A DNA stretch of 64,000 nt from Rhizobium sp. CF080 (GTDB lineage Bacteria > Pseudomonadota > Alphaproteobacteria > Rhizobiales > Rhizobiaceae): NCBI RefSeq assembly GCF_000282095.2, contig NZ_AKKC02000004.1, forward strand, positions 558,001 to 622,000, given 5' to 3'. How positions within the stretch are numbered: the first letter of the stretch is position 1; each line of letters begins with the position of its first letter. Under the pieces are notes generated by a model, which saw only the letters and a program-made list of their open reading frames with translations, did not search any database and was not told the DNA's origin. The translations under genes were made by a program, and so were the position numbers. Of this stretch, positions 26,262-35,194 are shown piece after piece.

Positions 26262-27253
26262 TCGAGATTGTGGAAACCGGCCCGTTCAATACGGTCCAGG
26301 ATCTCGGGCGACCGGGCTATCGCGATATCGGCGTTTCGGCCAGCGGCGCGATGGATCCGTTTGCCGTGAGGATCGGTAATATTCTCGTCGGGAATGAAGA
26401 GGGTGCAGCCGGGATAGAGGTGCAGACCTTTCCGTTCAGCCTGCGTTTCGACCGGCGGACCGTCTTCGCAGTCACCGGCGCCGACGGCGATCCGATACTG
26501 GATGCGTTGGAATTGCTTCCCTGGTGCGCCTATACGGCGGAGGCCGGACAGGTGCTTCAGCTGAAGCATCCGCCGACATTGGCGCGCGCCTATGTTTGCA
26601 TCGGCGGGGGCCTGGATGTCCCCTCAGTGATGGGATCGCGCAGCACATCCCTGCGGGGCAGCTTCGGCGGCAATGCCGGCCGGCCATTGGTCAAGGGCGA
26701 TCGGATCGCGCTCGGCAAGAGTGCCGACATTGCCCCGGTGCCGGCGAGTGGCTTGGCTGTCATTGAGCCCGCCGTGGCGCTCCGGGACGTCTTTCCGGAT
26801 CTCGTTGACGGCACGCTGCCGGTCCGTGCCCTGCCTGGTGGTGAGCATGCCCTATTTCCCGATGACGGCGACGCCTTCTGGAGCCAGACCTGGAAGATTT
26901 CTTCCCGTAGCGATCGTACGGGCTATCGTCTGTCGGGCGAGCCCATCAAGCCAACGGCGTCGATCGAGATGCGTTCCCATGGGATCGTGCCCGGAGTGAT
27001 CCAGGTTCCGCCCGGCGGGGAGCCGATCGTCCAGATGAGCGACGCGAACACGGCGGGTGGATATCCGAAGATTGCCGGCGTGATCGAATGCGACCTGTGG
27101 CGGCTTGGCCAGGCTCGCATCGGCAGCCGGATACGCTTCGTGCGGTCAACCCATGCGGAGGCGCGCGCGGTGGAGCAGGCGGTCGCCCGCTATGTCGAAG
27201 ACGTCCGGACCACATCCGAAATGGTCAAACGCGCCTTGAGGGCGATGGCCTGA
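26258..27253 (+). CDS. pxpC: 5-oxoprolinase subunit PxpC (KipA/AHS2 family)
   Basis: A 331-residue biotin-dependent-carboxylase-like protein of the AHS2 family. The opening GPFNTVQDLGRPGYRD is the family signature. GSRSTSLRGSFGG, RTGYRLSGEPI and SHGIVPGVIQVPPGG are further conserved blocks. It pairs with PxpB as the hetero-oligomer that is thought to phosphorylate 5-oxoproline before PxpA opens the ring. It starts in an ATGA overlap with pxpB. Confidence 0.92.
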   Translation: MIEIVETGPFNTVQDLGRPGYRDIGVSASGAMDPFAVRIGNILVGNEEGAAGIEVQTFPFSLRFDRRTVFAVTGADGDPILDALELLPWCAYTAEAGQVLQLKHPPTLARAYVCIGGGLDVPSVMGSRSTSLRGSFGGNAGRPLVKGDRIALGKSADIAPVPASGLAVIEPAVALRDVFPDLVDGTLPVRALPGGEHALFPDDGDAFWSQTWKISSRSDRTGYRLSGEPIKPTASIEMRSHGIVPGVIQVPPGGEPIVQMSDANTAGGYPKIAGVIECDLWRLGQARIGSRIRFVRSTHAEARAVEQAVARYVEDVRTTSEMVKRALRAMA

Positions 27254-27282
27254 AAATATCGATCGGTCAAAGGGAGTTGCCG

Positions 27283-28050
27283 ATGAAAATCGATCTGAAT
27301 TCCGACATGGGCGAAGGCTTCGGTCCTTATCGGCTATGCGACGACGAGGCGATGATGAAGGTCGTGTCGTCTGCCAACATCGCCTGCGGTTTCCACGGCG
27401 GCGACCCGGATACGATGGCGCGCATGGTGCGGCTCGCAAAGGCGAACGGTGTCGGCATCGGCGCGCACCCGGGACTGCCCGACCGGCTGGGCTTCGGACG
27501 GCGCGAAATGCCCTTCCAGGCGGATGAGCTGCGCCAGCAGATGCTCTACCAGCTCGGTGCGCTGATGGCGATTGCCGCCAGCGAGCGCGTCGCCGTCGGC
27601 CATATCAGCTTTCACGCAGCCATGGGCAACATGATCAACCGCGATCCCGTGCTCGCCGATCTGATGATGGATGCCATTGCGACGGTGGATCCGGGGCTCG
27701 TCGTGTTCGTGACGCCCGACAGCGAAATAGAACGGGCGGCCAAACGGGCGCGGTTGAAGACGCTGGCGCTCTTCCTGGCCGACCGGGCCTATGATGCCGA
27801 CGGCCGGCTTGTCGCCCGCGGTCTGCCCGGCGCCGTCATCAAGGATGAAGGTGCCGTGCGGGCGCGGGTGCGCCGCTTCCTTCGCGACGGAGCTGTCGAG
27901 ACGATCGACGGGGGCGTGATCGCCATGCCGGCTCGGTCGATCCTCGTGCACAGCGATACGCCGGGTTCCCTTGAGCTTGCGCGTATCGTCCGAAGCGAGA
28001 TCGAAGCCTCGGGCGCAATGCTCGCGCCGGCCGCCGAACTCGCACTTTAA
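27283..28050 (+). CDS. pxpA: 5-oxoprolinase subunit PxpA (LamB/YcsF family)
   Basis: A 255-residue LamB/YcsF protein. Signature blocks are DLNSDMGEGFG at the start, ANIACGFHGGDP, GIGAHPGLPDRLGFGRR and a late ILVHSDTPG, with conserved Asp and His expected at the active site. The ATG at 27283 has AGGGAG upstream; longer open frames read into pxpC. It completes the pxpBCA set. Confidence 0.92.
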   Translation: MKIDLNSDMGEGFGPYRLCDDEAMMKVVSSANIACGFHGGDPDTMARMVRLAKANGVGIGAHPGLPDRLGFGRREMPFQADELRQQMLYQLGALMAIAASERVAVGHISFHAAMGNMINRDPVLADLMMDAIATVDPGLVVFVTPDSEIERAAKRARLKTLALFLADRAYDADGRLVARGLPGAVIKDEGAVRARVRRFLRDGAVETIDGGVIAMPARSILVHSDTPGSLELARIVRSEIEASGAMLAPAAELAL

Positions 28051-28104
28051 CGCATCCCGACCGCCAGCCCGACGGTCTCCCGTTCCAATCCGTATCGAAA
28101 GATC

Positions 28105-29316
28105 ATGTCGATGTCTTCTACCGCCGATCGCCTGAAAAACGTCTCCATATCCGCCTCAGCGGCCATGACCCAGCGTGCCAGGGAACTCGCCGCAAAGGGC
28201 GTCAAGGTTGTCAGCCTCTCTTCCGGGGAGCCGGACTTCCCCACGCCGCTGCATGCCATCGAGGCGGCCCATGCCGCCGCACTTGGCGGTGATACGAAAT
28301 ATCCGCCGATGGACGGAACGCCGGCGCTCAAGGCGGCGATCAGCCGGAAGTTCAAGCGGGACAACAATCTCGATTATGATGCCAGCCAGATCGTCGTTTC
28401 AGCGGGCGGCAAGCAGGTGATCTTCAACACGATGCTCGCCACCTGCAATCCCGGCGACGAAGTCGTCATTCCGACGCCTTCCTGGGTCAGCTACGCCGAT
28501 ATCGTCAAGTTCGCCGGTGGTGTTCCGGTGGCGGTACCCTGCTTCGAACAGGCGGGCTTCAAGCTGCGTCCAGAGGATCTGGAAGCCGCGATCACGCCGC
28601 GCACCAAATGGCTGATCCTGAACTTTCCGAACAATCCGACCGGCGCGGCCTGCTCGCGCGCCGAAATGAAGGCGATCGCCGAGGTCATGCTGCGCCATCC
28701 GGATGTCTGGATCCTGACCGACGATATCTACGAACATCTGGTCTATGACGGTTTCGAATTCTGCACCATCGTGGATGCTCAGCCCAGGCTCTATGATCGC
28801 GTCCTGACCATGAACGGGGTCTCGAAGGCCTATGCCATGACCGGCTGGCGGCTCGGCTTCTGCGCCAGCGGCTCCAAGGAGCTGATTGCTGCGATCAGCA
28901 ACGTCAATGGCCAGAACGGCGGCGGCATCACCACGGTCACGCAGGCTGCCGCCATCGCGGCGCTGAACGGGCCTCAGGATCTCCTGAAGGAGCGGGCCGC
29001 GATCTACAGGCAGAGGCGCGATTTCGTGCTGGACCGGCTGTCGGAAGTGGAAGGATTGCGTTGCCACAAGCCCGAGGGCGCATTTTACCTCTATCCCAAT
29101 ATGTCGGGCTTGATCGGCAAGACCACCAAAGGTGGGCGAAAGATCGAGACCGACGTCGATTTCGTCATGGCCCTGGTGGACGAACATCATGTGGCGACAG
29201 TGCAAGGCGCCGCTTACGGGATGAGCCCCTATTTCCGCATTTCATACGCGACCAGCATGGAAATGCTGGATGAGGGATGCGCGCGGATCGCCCAGTTCTG
29301 CAGGGACATGCGCTGA
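28105..29316 (+). CDS. Class I pyridoxal-phosphate aminotransferase (aspartate aminotransferase-like)
   Basis: A 403-residue fold-type I aminotransferase. It shows SSGEPDFPTP near the N-terminus, PNNPTGAACS, LTDDIYEHLVYDG, and the PLP lysine in GVSKAYAMTGWRLGF; C-terminal arginine in YFRISYA binds the substrate carboxylate. These are hallmarks of the AAT-Ib subgroup (rhizobial/thermophile type). It lies 54 bases after pxpA and may move the amino group of the glutamate released by 5-oxoprolinase. The exact amino donor is unknown. Confidence 0.9.
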   Translation: MSMSSTADRLKNVSISASAAMTQRARELAAKGVKVVSLSSGEPDFPTPLHAIEAAHAAALGGDTKYPPMDGTPALKAAISRKFKRDNNLDYDASQIVVSAGGKQVIFNTMLATCNPGDEVVIPTPSWVSYADIVKFAGGVPVAVPCFEQAGFKLRPEDLEAAITPRTKWLILNFPNNPTGAACSRAEMKAIAEVMLRHPDVWILTDDIYEHLVYDGFEFCTIVDAQPRLYDRVLTMNGVSKAYAMTGWRLGFCASGSKELIAAISNVNGQNGGGITTVTQAAAIAALNGPQDLLKERAAIYRQRRDFVLDRLSEVEGLRCHKPEGAFYLYPNMSGLIGKTTKGGRKIETDVDFVMALVDEHHVATVQGAAYGMSPYFRISYATSMEMLDEGCARIAQFCRDMR

Positions 29317-29364
29317 CGCGTGATCTGATGATCCGGCGCGGCTGCGATCGCATGGGAGTTCGCC

Positions 29365-30270
29365 TTACGCCCTCAGCCGTGCGGTCAGCTCGAGAAGGAT
29401 ATCCTTGACCGCCAGCGCCGCCTCAGACAGCGAATTCTGATCGGAAACGCAGAGCGACAGCGTTTCCTCTATTCGCGGCGAAACGAGCCGGCAGATGAGC
29501 GGCTCGCTCGATTCCGTCACAATGCGGTCGGCGATGGCTTTCGGCATGATGGTCGCCCCGAGACCGCTGCCCACGGCGCGGGCCAATGTCCTTACGATTT
29601 CAACTTCAGCCACGACCTTCAGGTTGATCCGGCTGCGTGTGAACGCCGTGTCGACCGCACGGCGGACGAAATTATAGGCCGGTGGCATCAGAAGCGGCAT
29701 GCCGTCGAGTGCCGTGACCGGAATGGGTTTGGTATCCGCTTCGATCGCGAAGTCGCGGTGTGCGACGAGGAAGAATTCCTCGCTCAGGATCGGTTCGAAC
29801 CGAACGCCCTTGATCGGCCCCGCTCCGTGGATCAGCGCCATTTCCAGCCGGCCGTTCATGATCATCTGACTGTAGGTCTGACCGACACTTTCGGTGAGAT
29901 GCAGCAGGATGCCGGGATGGCGTCGGCGTGTCTCGGCCAGCAGGTCGACGGAGAGCGTGGCGGCACTGCTGAAGGGCACGAGGCCTACGGAAACGCGCCC
30001 GGCAAAGGAATTGCCGGCGGCGGAAGCATCTGCCTGGGCCTGTTCCATCTGGCGAAGAATGATCTGTGCATGGCGATACACCGCATGTCCCGCATCGGTC
30101 ATGCTGACGCCCTGCTGGCTTCGTATCAGCAGCTTCTGGCCGAAATGCTCCTCCAGTGCCGCCAGTTGCTGGCTGAGCGCCGGCTGCGCGATGTGCAGCA
30201 GGTCCGCCGCGCGCGTGATGCTGCCGCTGTCGACGATCACGATGAAGGATTTGAGGCGTCTGATGTCCAT
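29365..30270 (-). CDS. LysR-family regulator resembling Nac
   Basis: A 301-residue LysR protein. The N-terminus MDIRRLKSFIVIVDSGSI with HIAQPALSQQLAALEEHFGQ and LLIRSQQGVSMTDAGH, plus GRVSVGLVPFSSAATLS, is very similar to Nac (nitrogen assimilation control) as I remember it. The C-terminal domain would bind a small effector. It is convergent with the aminotransferase and divergent from the SDR-ABC operon, so it could control either the 5-oxoproline genes or the importer. An inverted repeat upstream is a candidate site. Confidence 0.85.
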   Translation of the reverse strand: MDIRRLKSFIVIVDSGSITRAADLLHIAQPALSQQLAALEEHFGQKLLIRSQQGVSMTDAGHAVYRHAQIILRQMEQAQADASAAGNSFAGRVSVGLVPFSSAATLSVDLLAETRRRHPGILLHLTESVGQTYSQMIMNGRLEMALIHGAGPIKGVRFEPILSEEFFLVAHRDFAIEADTKPIPVTALDGMPLLMPPAYNFVRRAVDTAFTRSRINLKVVAEVEIVRTLARAVGSGLGATIMPKAIADRIVTESSEPLICRLVSPRIEETLSLCVSDQNSLSEAALAVKDILLELTARLRA

Positions 30271-30404
30271 GCGGATTTTCGCCGTTTGCTCTGAGTAGGC
30301 GCATGTTTACAGACGCGATTTTCTTTTGCAACGCCGCGGCTGACGTCGGCCTGGATCGGCCGGCCGCCCCCCGCCGTCATTGCGGCACCAAGACTCCATA
30401 ACCG

Positions 30405-30440
30405 TTGCCTATTGGTCCACAAATAATCGGTCTTAGGCAA
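30405..30440. promoter_or_regulatory. Inverted repeat in the LysR/SDR divergent gap, candidate LysR site
   Basis: TTGCCTA (30405-30411) and TAGGCAA (30434-30440) form a perfect 7-bp inverted repeat with a 22-base spacer, inside the 217-base gap between the Nac-like gene and the SDR gene. The long spacing could hold two LysR dimers. No clear -10/-35 pair was chosen. Confidence 0.35.
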
Positions 30441-30487
30441 GAGATTAAAGGTTCGCTACTGTCTGGAGCAACAACAAGGGGATCCGA

Positions 30488-31270
30488 ATGCCATTCTCCG
30501 ATTACAAAACCGCATTGGTTACCGGCGCCTCCTCCGGTATCGGCGCTGCTGTGGTGGAGCGGCTTCGCCGCGAGAATATCGAGGTCCACGCGGTTGCCCG
30601 TAGCGCCGATGCTCTGCAGGATCTGGCCAAACGCACTGGCTGCATCGCTCATGTCATCGACGTCACCGACCGCCCGGCACTCGCCGCACTCGCCGACCGC
30701 ATCGAGTTCGATATCCTCGTCAACAATGCCGGCGTCGACCGGCCCAAGAAATTCCTGGAAGCGGACGAGGGCGATATCGACCTCCTCGTTGATGTCAATC
30801 TCCGTGCCGTCCTGCACATCTGCCGTCTGATCGTGCCGGGAATGGTCGCTCGCGATCGAGGCCATGTCGTCAACATTTCCTCGATCGCAGGCAACTACAA
30901 CTTCGGCGGCAACTCCATCTATCATGCCGTGAAAGCCGGCGTCGCCATGCTGTCGAACCAACTGCGCATCGATGCGTTCGGCAAGCGCGTGCGGGTGACG
31001 GAAATCTGCCCCGGGCGGGTCGCCACGGACATTTTCAACCATGTGCATGGCGACGATCCCAGCATCCGGGAGCGGTTCATCGACGGTTTCGAGCTGCCGC
31101 AGGCAGCCGACATCGCCGAAGCGATAGCGTTCGCGATCGCCGCGCCGGTCGCGGTCAATATCGGCCACATGGAGATCACGCCGACATTGCAGGTCATGGG
31201 TGGCCTACAGACGGCTCGGCCGCAGCCGGCTCCGGCAGGTCTGGACATTTCCAAGGAGCCGGGGCGGTGA
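30488..31270 (+). CDS. Short-chain dehydrogenase/reductase, substrate unknown
   Basis: A 260-residue classical SDR. It carries TGASSGIG for NAD(P), NNAG, catalytic serine in NISSIAG and the YHAVK tetrad. The closest style is that of SDRs annotated as serine/3-hydroxy acid dehydrogenases (YdfG type). It is the first gene of an operon with an ABC importer; its stop overlaps the GTG of the permease. The co-transcription suggests that it oxidises or reduces the imported compound. Confidence 0.85.
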   Translation: MPFSDYKTALVTGASSGIGAAVVERLRRENIEVHAVARSADALQDLAKRTGCIAHVIDVTDRPALAALADRIEFDILVNNAGVDRPKKFLEADEGDIDLLVDVNLRAVLHICRLIVPGMVARDRGHVVNISSIAGNYNFGGNSIYHAVKAGVAMLSNQLRIDAFGKRVRVTEICPGRVATDIFNHVHGDDPSIRERFIDGFELPQAADIAEAIAFAIAAPVAVNIGHMEITPTLQVMGGLQTARPQPAPAGLDISKEPGR

Positions 31271-31974
31271 ACGGGTTCGATCTCTCGGCTATTCTGAGGA
31301 ATCCCGAATATACCGCGATGCTCTTGCACGGCATCGAGATGACCTTTGTCATCTATATCGGCTCGTGGCTGCTGGCCATGACGCTCGCGCTCCTGCTTCT
31401 GTGCATCCGGTTTTCGCCGCTCCGCTTCGGTGACAGGGTCGTGGCCGCCTATGTCTCCTATCACCGGAACGTGCCGACGCTCGTGCAGCTGATGCTGTGG
31501 TATTTCGGCATTTTCACACTGTTCCCGGCAGGCTTGACATCCTGGCTCGCGGCTCACAATGCCGAAGCGATTTTCGCCGTCATCGGCCTCGGCCTGTGCC
31601 AGGCGGCCTATTTCAGCGAGGACCTGCGGTCCGGCCTTCGCTCGGTAAGCCCCGGCCAGATGGAAGCCGCCAAGGCTCTCGGGCACGGCTATATCTCCGC
31701 GATGCGTTTTGTGATCATGCCGCAGGGCGTGCGTAATGCGCTTCCTCCGCTGATCAACCATAGTGTTTCCCTGTTCAAGAACAGCAGCCTCGCCATCGTC
31801 ATCGGTGCGTCCGAACTGACGCATGCCGTGAAGGAAGTTGAAAATCTGAGCTTCCGCACCTTCGAAATCTACCTGATCGGTACGGTTCTCTACCTGTTCT
31901 TCTCGCTCCTGATCATGAGCGCCGGCGCTTATCTCTCGATGCGCGCCGACCCTGTCCGGAGTGCACGCGCATGA
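31267..31974 (+). CDS. Polar amino acid type ABC transporter permease (first)
   Basis: A 235-residue inner-membrane permease of the HisMQ/GltJK family, starting with GTG that overlaps the SDR stop (GTGA). It has about five hydrophobic segments, the [19 protein letters not shown] segment that follows the first helices, and an EAA loop ([23 protein letters not shown]). It pairs with the permease at 31971. Neighbouring sugar-acid dehydrogenases mean the ligand may not be an amino acid. Confidence 0.9.
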   Translation: MNGFDLSAILRNPEYTAMLLHGIEMTFVIYIGSWLLAMTLALLLLCIRFSPLRFGDRVVAAYVSYHRNVPTLVQLMLWYFGIFTLFPAGLTSWLAAHNAEAIFAVIGLGLCQAAYFSEDLRSGLRSVSPGQMEAAKALGHGYISAMRFVIMPQGVRNALPPLINHSVSLFKNSSLAIVIGASELTHAVKEVENLSFRTFEIYLIGTVLYLFFSLLIMSAGAYLSMRADPVRSARA

Positions 31975-32729
31975 TCCACGATATCATCGCCATCATCCAG
32001 GACTACTGGCTTCTGCTGCTGATCGGTCAATATCCGAACGGCCCGCTAGGCGGGCTTGCAAATACGCTGATCCTGTCGGCGCTCAGCATCGCGCTCGCCT
32101 TCCCGGTCAGCATTATGCTTGCCTTAGCGCGGCTGTCGAAATGGCGGCTGCTGCGGTGGCCGGTTACCGCACTCGTCTACATAACCCGCGGTGTGCCGCT
32201 CCTGATGCTCATCCTCTGGAGTTACTTCCTTGTCCCGCTTTGGACGGGAGCAGACGTGCCGAGCTTCGTGACGATGCTGACCACGCTTGTCGTCTACCAG
32301 GGCGCCTTCCTGAGCGAGGTCGTGCGCGCCGGAATTGTCGCACTCGGCAGCGGCCAGATGGATGCCGCCCGCGCACTTGGACACAGCTCTCTCGGTGCGA
32401 TGCGCTTCATCATCCTTCCTCAGGCGCTCTACAACATGATCCCGAGCATCATCTCGACCTTCGTCTCGACGATAAAGGACACGACGCTCGGATATGTCAT
32501 CAATGTCCCGGACCTCACTTTTGCGGCAAGCCAGGTCAACAACCAGCTTTTGACGCAACCCTTCCAAGTCTTCTTCATCCTCGCGGTCGTCTACTACGCG
32601 ATCTGCTGGAGCCTGACGCATGTCGCCAACATCGTCGAGCGCCGCATAACGCGCCGCCGTGCGGGTCTGTCCGGCGGCGCGGCGCCGGTCGAACTCGTGC
32701 CGGCCAAAATCATATCGGAGCAGCTATGA
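31971..32729 (+). CDS. Polar amino acid type ABC transporter permease (second)
   Basis: A 252-residue permease of the same family with an ATGA overlap with its partner. It has [18 protein letters not shown], an EAA loop reading [18 protein letters not shown], and hydrophobic helices throughout. Together the two permeases would form the heterodimeric channel powered by the ATPase at 32726. Confidence 0.9.
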   Translation: MIHDIIAIIQDYWLLLLIGQYPNGPLGGLANTLILSALSIALAFPVSIMLALARLSKWRLLRWPVTALVYITRGVPLLMLILWSYFLVPLWTGADVPSFVTMLTTLVVYQGAFLSEVVRAGIVALGSGQMDAARALGHSSLGAMRFIILPQALYNMIPSIISTFVSTIKDTTLGYVINVPDLTFAASQVNNQLLTQPFQVFFILAVVYYAICWSLTHVANIVERRITRRRAGLSGGAAPVELVPAKIISEQL

Positions 32730-33493
32730 GCACCTCAGCAGCAGAGATCCAGCAGGTACAGACGATCCGCCTTTCGGACGTTTGCAAAAGCTATGGCGAC
32801 TATGCGGTCCTCAAGAATATCGAGGCGGAAGTCGCCCGAGGCGAGGTCGTGGTGATCTGCGGGCCTTCCGGTTCGGGGAAATCCACCCTCATCCGTACGA
32901 TCAACCGCCTTGAGGAGATCAACAGCGGATCGATCACCCTCGATGGTCAGAACATTCATGCGGCGATGCGGACGAGGGAACTCAACCTGCTGCGCAGCAG
33001 GATCGGTTTCGTATTCCAGAACTTTAACCTGTTCCCGCATCTCTCCGTCGTCGAAAATGTGTCGATGTCGCCGATCCGCGTGAAGGGCGTGGCCGCGGAT
33101 GTCGCCCATGACAAGGCGCTCAAGCTTCTCGATCGCGTCGGGCTCGCCGACAAGGCGCGGGCCTATCCCGGCCAGCTGTCGGGTGGCCAGCAGCAGCGGG
33201 TGGCGATAGCGCGTGCACTCGCCATGGAGCCACCGGTCATGCTGTTCGACGAGCCGACCAGCGCGCTCGATCCGGAAATGGTGGGCGAGGTGCTGGCGGT
33301 CATGAAGAGCCTGGCATCCGAAGGCATGACCATGATCTGCGTGACGCATGAAATGGGCTTCGCCCGCGATGTCGCAGACCGAATCTGGTTCATCGATGCG
33401 GGGCAGATACTCGAGACGGCCCCGCCCGAAGAGTTTTTCAAGACACCCCGCCATCCCCGGGCTCAGCGGTTCCTCGCCGATCTGCGCCATTGA
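32726..33493 (+). CDS. Polar amino acid type ABC transporter ATP-binding protein (GlnQ/HisP-like)
   Basis: A 255-residue ATPase. Walker A is [19 protein letters not shown], the Q-loop [10 protein letters not shown], the signature [15 protein letters not shown] and Walker [15 protein letters not shown], followed by the switch histidine in VTHEMGFA. The ATG at 32726 overlaps the permease stop; the frame is open upstream but that is the shadow of the permease gene. Confidence 0.93.
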   Translation: MSTSAAEIQQVQTIRLSDVCKSYGDYAVLKNIEAEVARGEVVVICGPSGSGKSTLIRTINRLEEINSGSITLDGQNIHAAMRTRELNLLRSRIGFVFQNFNLFPHLSVVENVSMSPIRVKGVAADVAHDKALKLLDRVGLADKARAYPGQLSGGQQQRVAIARALAMEPPVMLFDEPTSALDPEMVGEVLAVMKSLASEGMTMICVTHEMGFARDVADRIWFIDAGQILETAPPEEFFKTPRHPRAQRFLADLRH

Positions 33494-33531
33494 TACTCAC
33501 GACCAACGACTAACAACAAAGGAGAACAGCA

Positions 33532-34368
33532 ATGAACTGGAAATTCGTAACTCTTACCGCCGTGTTGGCAGGTGCCGCGGCGGCCTTGCCCGCAAAGGCG
33601 GACCAGCTCGACACGATCATGTCGGCCAAGACGCTTCGTTGCGCGACGTTCGCAGACGTGGTGCCCTTCGCAGCACCCGACCCGAAGACGCGAGAAATGG
33701 CTGGCTTCGACGTCGATCTCTGCAATGCGATCGCCAAGGAACTGGGCGTCAAGGCCGAAATCAAGCCGGTTTCGGTCGAAGCGCGCGTGCCGGAAGTCAA
33801 GCTCGGCCGCGTGGACATCACGGTTGCCAATCTCGCTTATACACTGAGCCGCGCAGAGCAGATTCAGTTCAGCGATCCCTACTATCTCGCCAAGGAAATG
33901 CTGATCGTCCCGGCCGATGACCCCGGCAAGAAGAGGGCCGACTACGAAGGCCAGCGCATCGCCTCGACCAAGGGCTCGACTTCGGAAATGTCGATCAAGC
34001 TCAACAAGTCCGATCCGCTGACCTTCCAGGATACCGCATCCGCCTATCTCGCCGTCCAGCAGGGCAAGGCGCGCGGCATGGTCGCGAATACGATGACGAC
34101 GACAAAATTCGTCAACGAATCCAAGACCAAGGGCAAGGAAATGCGGATGATCGAGGATCCGATGCTGTTCCAGCCGATCGGCATCGGTATGGCCAAGGAC
34201 AATCCGGCCCTGACCACCAAGATCAACGAGGTGCTCCGCAAGCTCGATACGTCCGGCGAGCTCAACAAGATCTGGGACAAGTGGCTTGGCCCGAATACCG
34301 AATACAAGATGACGCGTAACGACAAGGTCGTACCGCTTTCCGAACTGAAGTTCGACCCGATCCCCTGA
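33532..34368 (+). CDS. Polar amino acid type extracellular solute-binding protein (SBP_bac_3)
   Basis: A 278-residue periplasmic receptor. A signal peptide of about 23 residues ends near ALPAKA-D. The mature protein has LRCATFADVVPFA, GFDVDLCNAIAKELG, VDITVANLAYTLSRAEQIQFSDPYY, all typical of SBP_bac_3. AAAGGAG lies seven bases before the ATG, implying strong translation. It feeds the permeases at 31267-32729. Family knowledge points to amino acids, but enzymes downstream process sugar acids. Confidence 0.9.
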   Translation: MNWKFVTLTAVLAGAAAALPAKADQLDTIMSAKTLRCATFADVVPFAAPDPKTREMAGFDVDLCNAIAKELGVKAEIKPVSVEARVPEVKLGRVDITVANLAYTLSRAEQIQFSDPYYLAKEMLIVPADDPGKKRADYEGQRIASTKGSTSEMSIKLNKSDPLTFQDTASAYLAVQQGKARGMVANTMTTTKFVNESKTKGKEMRMIEDPMLFQPIGIGMAKDNPALTTKINEVLRKLDTSGELNKIWDKWLGPNTEYKMTRNDKVVPLSELKFDPIP

Positions 34369-34417
34369 GGCCTTTGGCCCAGGTACTCCATCCAATTGCA
34401 AATCATCGAAGACTGCA

Positions 34418-34440
34418 GGCGGCGGGACGTGCCCGCCGTC
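34418..34440 (+). repeat. Stem-loop after the binding-protein gene
   Basis: Nine paired bases (GGCGGCGGG with CCCGCCGTC, including one G-U pair) around a five-base loop ACGTG lie in the 94-base gap between the binding-protein gene and the RraA-like gene. There is no T-run. It likely protects the 3' end of the binding-protein transcript or lowers read-through. Confidence 0.5.
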
Positions 34441-34462
34441 CGCCTAACTGTGGGAGGTTTCC

Positions 34463-35137
34463 ATGATCCACATAAAAGATATCGCCGAACGGCCAAGCAA
34501 GGCCGACATCGAAGCACTTTCCAAATTTTCGCCGGCAACCATCCACGAAGCGCAGGGACGGCGGGGAGCACTCTCCTCCCGCCTCAAGCCGGTGGATTAC
34601 CGCATGAAGCTGTGCGGCCCGGCATTCACGGTCAAATGCGCGCCGCGTGACAACATCATGCTGCAGCTCGCGATCAACTATGCAAAGCCGGGCGACATCA
34701 TCGTCGTGTCCGCCGGCGAATACGAAGAGGCCGGCTCGTTCGGTGACGTTCTGGCCAATGCCTGCCTGGCAAAGGGCATCGGCGGCCTGGTGACCGACAC
34801 GGGCGTGCGCGACACGCTGCAACTGAGGGACCTCGGCTTTCCGGTCTTCTCGCTGAGCGTCTGCATCAAGGGCACCGTCAAGGAAACCATTGCGGCGGTG
34901 AACGACACGATCATCGTCGGCGGTGAAACGATCAATCCGGGCGACATCATCGTCGGCGATGCCGATGGACTGGTCGTTGTCCGCCGCGCGGAAGCACAGG
35001 AGGCCGCAAGGCTTTCGCAGGCCCGCGAGGATGCCGAAGCCGGCTATATCGCAGCCTACAAGCAGGGCAAGTCGGTGATCGAGGTCAGCAATCTGGAACC
35101 GGTTCTGAAAGCCAAGGGCCTGGTCGTCGATATCTGA
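34463..35137 (+). CDS. RraA-like / HMG aldolase-family protein
   Basis: A 224-residue RraA-fold protein. The sequence GGLVTDTGVRDTLQL keeps the Arg-Asp pair that binds substrate and metal in 4-hydroxy-4-methyl-2-oxoglutarate/oxaloacetate aldolase-type enzymes, and GDADGLVVVRR is the second conserved block. These suggest an aldolase or decarboxylase acting on a 2-keto acid, rather than the RNase E inhibitor RraA. It is the gene following the importer and leads the dehydrogenase genes. Confidence 0.8.
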   Translation: MIHIKDIAERPSKADIEALSKFSPATIHEAQGRRGALSSRLKPVDYRMKLCGPAFTVKCAPRDNIMLQLAINYAKPGDIIVVSAGEYEEAGSFGDVLANACLAKGIGGLVTDTGVRDTLQLRDLGFPVFSLSVCIKGTVKETIAAVNDTIIVGGETINPGDIIVGDADGLVVVRRAEAQEAARLSQAREDAEAGYIAAYKQGKSVIEVSNLEPVLKAKGLVVDI

Positions 35138-35149
35138 GCCCCGCCCGCA

Positions 35150-35180
35150 ATCGTCGCGCCAAGCGACGGTCTTTCTTTTC
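35150..35180 (+). terminator. Weak terminator-like hairpin between the RraA-like and IdnO-like genes
   Basis: CGTCGC (35152-35157) pairs with GCGACG (35163-35168), extended by two flanking pairs including one wobble, and is followed by CTTTCTTTT. It probably attenuates rather than fully stops transcription, since the next gene starts 15 bases later. Confidence 0.4.
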
Positions 35181-35194
35181 GGAAAGAGGTTTGA

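Noticed and set aside
31961..32725. N-terminal extension of the ATPase gene
   Set aside because: It is the shadow of the permease gene in another frame; the ATP-binding domain starts after the ATG at 32726.
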